Shown in pieces: positions 57,503-64,000 of a DNA stretch of 64,000 bases (the stretch's first letter is position 1; each line of letters opens with the position of its first letter). The translations under genes and the position numbers were made by a program. Under the pieces are notes generated by a model, which was given only the letters and a program-made list of their open reading frames with translations, did no database searches and was not told where the DNA came from. Source of the DNA: Parafannyhessea umbonata (GTDB lineage Bacteria > Actinomycetota > Coriobacteriia > Coriobacteriales > Atopobiaceae); contig NZ_LT629759.1 of the NCBI RefSeq assembly GCF_900105025.1, positions 186,001-250,000 of the forward strand, read 5' to 3'.

Positions 57503-58483
57503 ATGATCGAGTACTACAAGACGTCGCACGAGGTTGCCGCGGACGGCACGAAGGTGCCGTTCACGGGCAGGGTCGACGCTCCCGTGCGGGGGTGCTGGAT
57601 CAGCGTGGTGGCGCCCACGCAGGAGGAGCGCCGCTGGATGCTGGAAGAGCTGCACGTTAACCCGGAGTTCGTGACGTCCGCGCTCGACGACGAGGAGACG
57701 TCTCGGGTGGACCTGGACACGGAGACCGGGCAGGCGCTCGTGATCGTGGACTGCCCGTTTGTGGAGGACGAGCGCGAGGCCGTGGACCCCTCCATCGTGC
57801 AGTACGACACGCACCCGCTGGCCGTGCTGTTTCTACCGGAGCAGGACGCCATCATGACCGTGAGCCTCAAGCCAAACGCGACGGTGGACGCGGTGGCCGG
57901 CGGACGCATCGCCGGCGTCAACACGGCGCAGCGCACGCGCCTGCTGCTGCAGATGCTGCTGTTCATATCCAGGCGCTACCAGGCGGACCTTCGCTCCGTC
58001 AACCGGCAGTTCCGCGAGAACGAGCGCAAGCTCCGCCGCTCCATGCGCAACGCGGACCTCATCAAGATGCTCGGCTTCGAGAAGTCGCTCGTGTACTTCT
58101 CCGCCTCGCTCAAGGCGTTGGATGCAACTGTCAGGCGCATTGGCTACGGGCGCACCGTGCGGCTGTACGAGGAAGACCGCGACCTCCTGGACGACGTCTC
58201 CATCGAGATCAGGCAGGCCATCGAGATGTGCGGCATCTACACGGAGGTCTTCAACGAGACGATGGACACGTTTGGCTCGCTCATCAACAACAACCTCAAC
58301 CTCACGATGCGCACGCTCGCCATCATCACGCTGGTGCTCTCGATGCCGACGATGGTGTTCTCGTTCTACGGCATGAACACCGCGCTGCCGCTGGACGAGG
58401 CCTGGGTGTTCCCGCTGGTGCTCTCCATCGTGCTTTCCGCGGTGGCCGCGGTCTGGATCATGCGCAGCCGCCTGATAAAGTAG
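57503..58483 (+). CDS. corA: CorA-family magnesium/divalent cation transporter
   Basis: A 326-residue CorA. A cytoplasmic alpha/beta domain and a long coiled helix (RENERKLRRSMRNADLIKML) lead to two C-terminal membrane segments with the pore signature YGMN (GMN at 290-292) between them. It imports Mg2+ or Co2+ as a pentamer. ATG 57503 has GAGG upstream; ATG 57491 is a possible alternative. It stands alone after the asnS terminator. Confidence 0.93.
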   Translation: MIEYYKTSHEVAADGTKVPFTGRVDAPVRGCWISVVAPTQEERRWMLEELHVNPEFVTSALDDEETSRVDLDTETGQALVIVDCPFVEDEREAVDPSIVQYDTHPLAVLFLPEQDAIMTVSLKPNATVDAVAGGRIAGVNTAQRTRLLLQMLLFISRRYQADLRSVNRQFRENERKLRRSMRNADLIKMLGFEKSLVYFSASLKALDATVRRIGYGRTVRLYEEDRDLLDDVSIEIRQAIEMCGIYTEVFNETMDTFGSLINNNLNLTMRTLAIITLVLSMPTMVFSFYGMNTALPLDEAWVFPLVLSIVLSAVAAVWIMRSRLIK

Positions 58484-58538
58484 CGCCGAAGCCGTGGTGG
58501 CGCGGGTGGCGTCCGCACCGCACGGGGATTGGAGTCTC

Positions 58539-59819
58539 ATGGCAAGCAAGGGCAAGGGCTCGCATGCCGCGCCGCGCCCCGTCATAAGCCGTCGCAGCGT
58601 CGTGGCGTTGGGCGGCGCGGCCGTGGTCGCGGGCGGCGTGGCCGTCGCGCGCGGCGTGCTGGGCGGCACAGGTGCGGGCAAGGCGGGCGGCTCTGCGGGC
58701 GAGAAGAGCGGCCGCTCCGGCAGAGGCTCCGCCTCAAAGCGCGGCGGCTCCAAGGCCGCGAAGTCGGCTGCGGGCGAGAAGGCCGTCGCGCGGAAGGTCG
58801 CCTCGCTCACGCTGGAGCAGAAGGTGGCCCAGATGTTCTTCCCACAGCCGGAGGCGCTCACGGGCATGGGCCAGGTGACCGCAGCCGGGGACACCACCCG
58901 CAAGGCGTTTGCAAAGATCCCCGTGGGCGGCATGTGCTACTTTGCGCAGAACCTGCAAAGCGAGTCCCAGGCAAGGCAGATGCTTTCCGCCTCCAACCAG
59001 ATATCGCTGGACGAGGTGGGCCTGCCGCTCCTCATGTCCGTGGACGAGGAGGGCGGCACGGTCAGCCGCGTGGGCGGAAACAAGGGCTTCTCGATCGCAA
59101 ACGTCGGCAACATGCGCGACGTGGGGGACACGGGCGATGCGCAGCGCGCGTACGACGTGTGCAAGAAGATTGCGGGCTACCTGGTGCCGTTGGGCTTCAA
59201 CCTGGACTTTGCGCCGGACGCGGACATCGTGAACGGCACGAGCCAGACCATGGCGAAGCGCTCGTTTGGGACGACGGCGGACGTGGTGGCGCCCATGGTG
59301 GAGTCCGCGGTGAGGGGCTTTCTGGACGGCGGCATCATGTGCTGCGCGAAGCACTTCCCGGGCATAGGCGGCGCGCGGGGCGACAGCGAGACGGAGGCCA
59401 TCACCACGGACAAGACGCTCGACCAGCTGCGCCAGGAGGAGCTGATGCCATTCAAGCGCGCTATCGCGGCCGGCGTGCCCATGGTGATGGTCGGCCACAT
59501 CAGCTGTCCCAAGGTCACGGGCGACAGCGCGCCGGCGTCGCTCTCCCGCGCGATCGTGACGGACGTGCTCAGGGGCGAGCTCGGCTTCGACGGCATCATC
59601 ATCACGGACTCGCTGGGCATGGGGGCCGTCGCGGGCTTGCACAAGGCGCGGGACCTGGGCGTGGCCGCGATCCAGGCCGGCGTGGACATGCTGCTGATGA
59701 CGCCGGAGCTTACGGCCAGCTACCAGGGCGTGCTCGACGCGGTGAGGGCTGGCGCCATCACGGAGGAGCGCATCGACGAGTCCGTCACCCGCATCGTGCG
59801 GGCAAAGCTCGCCCTATAG
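58539..59819 (+). CDS. GH3 family protein, NagZ-like, secreted by Tat signal
   Basis: A 426-residue protein. The N-terminus carries a twin-arginine signal (SRRSVVALGGAAVVAGG), then a Ser/Gly/Lys-rich linker, then a GH3 barrel. KHFPG (271-275) and the nucleophile D357 in IITDSLGM are present. In NagZ enzymes the loop after KHFPG holds an Asp-Ser-His whose His is the acid/base; here it is GDSETE (D282, S283, E284), so the His is replaced by Glu. It may still be a beta-N-acetylglucosaminidase with a different acid, or a non-hydrolytic relative. GGAG precedes the ATG. Confidence 0.85.
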   Translation: MASKGKGSHAAPRPVISRRSVVALGGAAVVAGGVAVARGVLGGTGAGKAGGSAGEKSGRSGRGSASKRGGSKAAKSAAGEKAVARKVASLTLEQKVAQMFFPQPEALTGMGQVTAAGDTTRKAFAKIPVGGMCYFAQNLQSESQARQMLSASNQISLDEVGLPLLMSVDEEGGTVSRVGGNKGFSIANVGNMRDVGDTGDAQRAYDVCKKIAGYLVPLGFNLDFAPDADIVNGTSQTMAKRSFGTTADVVAPMVESAVRGFLDGGIMCCAKHFPGIGGARGDSETEAITTDKTLDQLRQEELMPFKRAIAAGVPMVMVGHISCPKVTGDSAPASLSRAIVTDVLRGELGFDGIIITDSLGMGAVAGLHKARDLGVAAIQAGVDMLLMTPELTASYQGVLDAVRAGAITEERIDESVTRIVRAKLAL

Positions 59820-59857
59820 GGGTAGGATTGCCCGCTCATAATCGCGGCATAAAATTA

Positions 59858-59905
59858 GGCGGAGGCGCTTGCGCGTCCCCGCCACATAAAACCCTACTGG
59901 GTTTT
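59858..59905. terminator. Double hairpin terminator between convergent genes
   Basis: GGCGGAGGCGC (59858-59868) pairs with GCGTCCCCGCC (59873-59883), 9 of 11 positions matching; then AAAACCC (59888-59894) and GGGTTTT (59899-59905) form a second stem with TACT loop. It serves the GH3 gene and probably metH. The rest up to 59970 has no gene. Confidence 0.65.
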
Positions 59906-59970
59906 GACATCCGCGATTACTGTATCCCATTTGGGCTGGCAGTCAACCATGGTGACGACCGGCCGGTTCG

Positions 59971-62541
59971 CTACTGGCCCAGGATCTCTCCCACGATGCG
60001 GGCGCTCTCCGCCGCGTCCTTCGCGTAGTAGTCCGCGCCCACCATCTTGGCGTACTCCGGGTTCAGCACGGCGCCGCCCACGATGACCTTGCACCACGGC
60101 GCCTGCTGGCGCAGCAGCTCGATGGTGTCGGCCATGGCGGGCACGGTCGCGGTCATCAGGGCGGAAAGCCCCACCACCCGCAGGTGCTCGCGGACCACGG
60201 TGTCCACCACCACCTGTGGGTCCACGTCGCGGCCCAGGTCGATCACGTCGTAGCCGTAGTTCTCCAGCAGCATCTTCACGATGTTCTTGCCGATGTCGTG
60301 GATGTCGCCCTTCACGGTGCACACCGCGACCTTTCCCTTGGAGGCAACCTCGACGCCCGCGGCGTCGTTTGCCTCCTTGATTGTGTTGAAGCCGGCCTTG
60401 GCGGCCTCGGCGGACGCCATGAGCTGCGGCAGGAAGAACGTGCCCTTCTCGAACCGCACGCCCACCTCGTCGAGGGCGGGAATCAGCACCTGGTTGATGG
60501 CGTACATGACGTCGTGCTGGGCGAGAACCGCAGAGACCAGGCCTGGCATCGGCCCCTTGCGCCCGGCAAGCACCATGGCCCTTGCCTGGTCGGCGGGGTC
60601 GGACGAGGCTGCGTCCCGGGAGCCGGCGCCGTCCGCGGCGCGAGGCGGGCATTCTGCAGGCGCGCCCTCTGCGCCGAGGCCGCCCGCCGATGCCGCGGAC
60701 GGCGCGGGGGCACGGTCGCTCCTGGTGGCGTAGCCCGCCACGTACGCCTGGGCGCTCTGGTCCTCGCCGGAGAGCACGCGCCAGCTGTTGACCACGTCCA
60801 TCATGCGCTGCTGACACGGGTTAATGATGCACAGGTCGAGCCCGGCCGCAAACGCCGCTGCCAGGAACGTGGCGTTCACGAGCGGGCGGAACGGCAGGCC
60901 AAAGCTGATGTTCGACACGCCGAGCACCGTGCGCACGCCCGGCAGCTCGCGCTTGACGAGCGAGATGCCGTCCAGGATCTGGCGTGGTGCGCTCTGGTCC
61001 GTGGAGGCAGCCATGCACAGGCAGTCCACCACCACGTCCTGGCGCGGGATGCCGGCCGTGTCCGTGGCGGCCACGATCCTGCGCGCCACCCCAAGGCGAC
61101 CCTCCGCCGTCTGGGGGATGCCCTTCTCGTCTATGGTCAGGGCCACCAGCGCGCAGCCGTAGTGCGCCGCTATGGGGATGACGGCGTCCATGGTCTCTTG
61201 CTTGCCGTTGGTGGAGTTGATGATGGGCTTGCCCGGGTAGCTGCGGACGGCCGCCTCGATGGTGGCCGGCACGGCGGAGTCCACCTGCAGGGGCAGGTTC
61301 GTGACGCCCTGGAGGTCCGCCATGAGGCGGCGCAGCGTCGCGGACTCGTCTATCTCGGGCAGGCCGGCGTTCACGTCCAGCACCTGCGCGCCGGCGTCCG
61401 TCTGGCTGATGGCTTCCTGCATCACGTAGTCGTAGTTGCCGGAGCGCAGGGCCTCCTTCATGCGGCGCTTGCCCGTGGGGTTGATGCGCTCGCCGATCAC
61501 GCCCACGTGTCCGGCCGGCAGGCTCACCAGGCGCTGCGAGCTCGTGACCGCGAAGTCGCGGCACACGTCGCGCGCGGCGGGGGTGCGGCCGGCAAGGAGG
61601 TCCCTCTCGCCCGCGATGTACTGTGGCGTGGTGCCGCAGCAGCCGCCCACCACCGTGACGCCGGCGTCCAGCATGTCGCGCACGGCCTCGCAGTACTCTT
61701 TGGGCTTGATGTCGTACAGCGTGATGCCGTCCTCCACGTGGGGAAGGCCGGCGTTTGCCTGTGCCATCACGGGGACGCTGGACCACGGCAGCATGCGCTT
61801 GACGAGCGGGGCAACGTCCTTGGGGCCAAGCGAGCAGTTGATGCCCACCACGCTCGCGCCCAGCGAGCTCAAGGTCTTCGCCGCGACCTCCGGCGTGGTG
61901 CCCAGGAAGGTGCGGCCGTCCTCGTCGAAGGTCATGGTACAGAATATTGGCAGGTCAGAGCACTCCTTTGCCGCGAGCACCGCCGCTTTGGCCTCTGCGA
62001 GGTCCGCCATGGTCTCGATGATGAAGAGGTCCGCGCCCGCGGCGTCCGCCGCACGCACCTGCTGTGCAAACAGCTCGTACGCGTCGTCAAAGGGCAGCGT
62101 GCCCATGGGCTCGAGGAGAGACCCCGTGGGGCCGATGTCCGCGGCGACGTAGCGCGCACCGGAGGCCTTTGCGCAGGCGACGGCTGCCGAGAAGACCTCC
62201 TCCACCGTGGCCGCACTGCCGAGCTTGGGTGCGCTCGCGCCAAAGGTGTTTGTGGTGACGACCTCGGAGCCCGCTTGCACGTACGCCTGGTGGATCTGGG
62301 TGATCTGCTGCGGGTTGGTGAGGCACAGGAGCTCCGGCACCTCGCCGGCCGCAAGGCCGCGCGCCTGCAGCTGCGTGCCCATGGCGCCGTCGAACAGCAG
62401 GAAGTCCTCGCCCGCGAGCACGCGGCGCAGGTGGTCGTCCTTCACGCGAAGGGGACGGCGGTCGTACGTGCCAAAGTACTTGCGGGTGTCGATGGTGCCC
62501 ACGCCCTTGCCGGCGGCCGTCTTGGTGGATGCATCAGTCAT
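59971..62541 (-). CDS. metH: Cobalamin-dependent methionine synthase lacking the activation domain
   Basis: An 856-residue MetH. The homocysteine domain (DGAMGTQLQARGL; zinc Cys in GINCS and GGCCGT), the methyltetrahydrofolate domain (GERINPTGKRRMKEAL, DVNAGLPEIDE) and the B12 domain with axial His in GDIHDIGKN are in order. A Pro/Ala-rich linker near residues 620-665 separates the folate and B12 parts. The C-terminal AdoMet-binding activation domain is absent; a separate gene supplies it directly upstream, overlapping by eight bases. It methylates homocysteine to methionine. Confidence 0.95.
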   Translation of the reverse strand: MTDASTKTAAGKGVGTIDTRKYFGTYDRRPLRVKDDHLRRVLAGEDFLLFDGAMGTQLQARGLAAGEVPELLCLTNPQQITQIHQAYVQAGSEVVTTNTFGASAPKLGSAATVEEVFSAAVACAKASGARYVAADIGPTGSLLEPMGTLPFDDAYELFAQQVRAADAAGADLFIIETMADLAEAKAAVLAAKECSDLPIFCTMTFDEDGRTFLGTTPEVAAKTLSSLGASVVGINCSLGPKDVAPLVKRMLPWSSVPVMAQANAGLPHVEDGITLYDIKPKEYCEAVRDMLDAGVTVVGGCCGTTPQYIAGERDLLAGRTPAARDVCRDFAVTSSQRLVSLPAGHVGVIGERINPTGKRRMKEALRSGNYDYVMQEAISQTDAGAQVLDVNAGLPEIDESATLRRLMADLQGVTNLPLQVDSAVPATIEAAVRSYPGKPIINSTNGKQETMDAVIPIAAHYGCALVALTIDEKGIPQTAEGRLGVARRIVAATDTAGIPRQDVVVDCLCMAASTDQSAPRQILDGISLVKRELPGVRTVLGVSNISFGLPFRPLVNATFLAAAFAAGLDLCIINPCQQRMMDVVNSWRVLSGEDQSAQAYVAGYATRSDRAPAPSAASAGGLGAEGAPAECPPRAADGAGSRDAASSDPADQARAMVLAGRKGPMPGLVSAVLAQHDVMYAINQVLIPALDEVGVRFEKGTFFLPQLMASAEAAKAGFNTIKEANDAAGVEVASKGKVAVCTVKGDIHDIGKNIVKMLLENYGYDVIDLGRDVDPQVVVDTVVREHLRVVGLSALMTATVPAMADTIELLRQQAPWCKVIVGGAVLNPEYAKMVGADYYAKDAAESARIVGEILGQ

Positions 62542-63259
62542 GGCAGGTCCTTCCTGTGGTGGCGCGAAGGTTGCAGAACGCGCGGCAGAAGCAGTCCGCG
62601 CAGCTTGCGTGCGTGGAGGGCTGCGGGGCGTCGAACATGCCCACGACGGCCGTCACGCTCTTGGTGGGGGTCATGAGCAGCGTGGGGCTGAGCGTGATGC
62701 CCAGGCGGCGGCGCGCGTCCAGCGCGTCGAGCAGCACGGGCTGCGTCTGCATGGGCATGTCGCCGTAGCCCGGCGAGAAGCGGAAGTTGGTGTAGAGCCC
62801 CTCGCGCGCGGCCATGCCCACGAGCGTGGCCTCCGCCGCGTCCGCCGCGCGCTCCACCATGGTGGTGGCCGCGGCGTCAAACAGCACCTGGCCAAGGTGG
62901 TCCGTGAGCGAGAGGCGCTTGAGCTCGCGCTCCACGCCCATGCCTATGGTGACGGCGAGCACGCCCACCTTGCGGGCGCCCGCCATGTGGCGCCGCATGG
63001 AGCTGCCCACGAGCGTGAGCGCGGTGTCCTCCAAGGCGATCTGCGGGGTGCCGTCGGGAAGATCTTCTCGCCCGGCGACTCTGTACACGGCGATGCTCGC
63101 GCGTGCACGCCCGATGGCAAGGCAGCGCGCGATGGCCTCGTCCAGGCGGCCGTCGAGCTCCGGCGTCACCTCTTGGCCGCGGTAGCCCAGGTAGCGCAGG
63201 ACCTCGTTGCGGTCCAGCGCATCTATCTGGTAGCTCGTGAGCGTTGGCGCGACGGGCAT
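62534..63259 (-). CDS. Methionine synthase activation-domain protein
   Basis: A 241-residue protein matching the reactivation domain of MetH as an independent chain. TNFRFSPGYGDMPMQTQPVLLDAL is the family signature that binds AdoMet; GMFDAP and the Cys-rich end (CADCFCRAFC) complete it. It should reductively methylate inactive cob(II)alamin on MetH. The Cys-rich tail, HASCADCFCRAFCNL, resembles an added metal or redox site. It lies between metF (three bases) and metH (overlap), so all three are one operon. Confidence 0.88.
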   Translation of the reverse strand: MPVAPTLTSYQIDALDRNEVLRYLGYRGQEVTPELDGRLDEAIARCLAIGRARASIAVYRVAGREDLPDGTPQIALEDTALTLVGSSMRRHMAGARKVGVLAVTIGMGVERELKRLSLTDHLGQVLFDAAATTMVERAADAAEATLVGMAAREGLYTNFRFSPGYGDMPMQTQPVLLDALDARRRLGITLSPTLLMTPTKSVTAVVGMFDAPQPSTHASCADCFCRAFCNLRATTGRTCHD

Positions 63260-63262
63260 GGC

Positions 63263-64000
63263 CTAGGCCTCCACGTAGCCCGCCTGCAGCAGGCAGTCGT
63301 GCGTGGCGTTTGCGACGGACGGGCGGTTCATGGTATAGACGTGCAGGCCGTCCACGCCGTTGCGCGCAAGGTCCACCAGCTGCTCGCACGCGTACGCGAC
63401 GCCGGCGTCCTGCTGGGCCTGCTTGCTATCGCCGGCGGCGACCAGGCGCTTGATGACGGCGGCCGGGATGGACGCGCCGCAGGTGAACGCCATGCGCTGG
63501 ATCTGCTGCACGCTGGTGAACGGCATGATGCCGCACACGATTGGCACCTTGATGCGGGCGCGGCTGCAGCGCTCGCGGAAGCGGTAGAAGTCCTCGTTGT
63601 CGAAGAAGAGCTGCGTCACCAGGAAGTCCGCGCCGGCGTCGACCTTTGCCTTAAGGTGCTCGATGTCCGCCTTGGGCGAGGGGGACTCAAGGTGGCCCTC
63701 CGGGTAGCAGGCGGCGCCCACGCACAGGCCGGCCTGCTTGAGGTATGCCACCAGGTCAGACGCGTGCTCGAAGTCGATCACGTCGCGGCCGGGCGCACGG
63801 TCGCCGCGCAGCGCCAGCACGTTCTGGACGCCGGCCGCCTTGATCTTCTCTACGTATGCGTCCACGTCCGCCCGGGACGACCCCAGGCACGTAAGGTGCG
63901 CCAGCGCCTGCGTCTTGCCGGACGCCTGGATGGCCTTCGCCACGCTGACGGTGTTTTGCGAGTTGCCCGATCCGCCCGCGCTGAACGTGACCGATATCCA
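63263..64000 (-). CDS. metF: Methylenetetrahydrofolate reductase (5' end outside window)
   Basis: The frame is open to the last base, so the N-terminus is beyond the window; 245 residues are visible. SVTFSAGGSGN, LTCLGSSRADVD, LALRGDRAPG, FLVTQLFFDN and the C-terminal GVDGLHVYTMNRP are MetF marks (FAD-binding barrel). It reduces methylene-THF to methyl-THF for MetH. It is the first visible gene of the met operon on the minus strand. Confidence 0.94.
   Translation of the reverse strand, partial: WISVTFSAGGSGNSQNTVSVAKAIQASGKTQALAHLTCLGSSRADVDAYVEKIKAAGVQNVLALRGDRAPGRDVIDFEHASDLVAYLKQAGLCVGAACYPEGHLESPSPKADIEHLKAKVDAGADFLVTQLFFDNEDFYRFRERCSRARIKVPIVCGIMPFTSVQQIQRMAFTCGASIPAAVIKRLVAAGDSKQAQQDAGVAYACEQLVDLARNGVDGLHVYTMNRPSVANATHDCLLQAGYVEA

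Overview
The window is GC-rich DNA, mostly with GC-ending codons, that reads as the chromosome of an anaerobic actinobacterium of the class Coriobacteriia, probably near Olsenella/Atopobium. This placement is inferred from gene content and codon style and was not checked by any search. Supporting features are a rubrerythrin/PerR oxidative-stress pair, an ethanolamine- or propanediol-type microcompartment locus, a type II fatty acid synthesis operon with FabK and a fused AccD-AccA, LuxS, and a cobalamin-dependent methionine synthase with its activation domain on a separate gene.

Layout. 1-2.5 kb: right end of a microcompartment locus (Fe-alcohol dehydrogenase, two EutS/PduU-type shell proteins, EutP/PduV GTPase). 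2.5-5.2 kb: a methyltransferase, then amtB-glnK for ammonium uptake. 5.4-6.9 kb: reverse rubrerythrin divergent from perR, then a VOC protein. 7.0-8.9 kb: an Elp3-type tRNA-modification enzyme split into two frames. 9.1-10.6 kb: an IS110-family element with a structured 5' leader. 10.7-14.6 kb: small accessory genes (flavin reductase, MazG-like, HIRAN, patatin, hypotheticals), followed by an AT-rich gap. 15.1-17.6 kb: YbaK, then a tryptophan leader peptide and attenuator in front of a lone trpB. 17.7-23.8 kb: lipoprotein, lipase, alpha-amylase, NUDIX, TPR protein, low-MW phosphatase. 23.9-26.5 kb: a polar amino-acid ABC transporter. 26.9-33.9 kb: purine-nucleoside and S-adenosylhomocysteine metabolism (two nucleosidase paralogues, amidohydrolase, AhcY-like protein, LuxS-Pfs), interrupted by a repeat-preceded DUF4143 ATPase and a cupin. 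33.9-46.6 kb: birA, the fabT-to-accDA operon, a DegV protein and bioY. 46.7-51.3 kb: a VapBC pair, a CDF transporter, a GH25 lysozyme, and a PIN gene with an unusual partner. 51.5-54.1 kb: malic enzyme and fumarase. 54.5-59.8 kb: B3/4-domain protein, free-methionine sulfoxide reductase, asnS, corA, GH3 protein. 60-64 kb: metH, its activation protein, and metF (cut by the window edge).

How the genes connect. Biotin import (BioY), biotin attachment (BirA) and the biotin acceptor AccB flank or sit in the lipid operon, which is headed by a MarR/FabT-type repressor with two visible palindromes at its promoter. The methyl cycle is heavily represented: MetF and MetH make methionine, Pfs and LuxS recycle S-adenosylhomocysteine, fRMsr repairs free methionine sulfoxide, and a second, divergent route (deaminase plus AhcY-like protein plus an Asp-to-Asn nucleosidase) may act on deaminated nucleosides. 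Fumarase and malic enzyme form a two-gene unit from fumarate to pyruvate.

Strongest signals for follow-up: the trpL-attenuator-trpB unit, the AhcY-like/deaminase pair with the Asn-type nucleosidase, the IS110 leader in which an upstream arm pairs with the transposase ribosome-binding site, the 23-bp tandem repeats before the DUF4143 ATPase, and a short motif (GGCGAGAAG) that recurs far more often than expected and builds several terminator hairpins. I recognised no tRNA, rRNA or CRISPR array.
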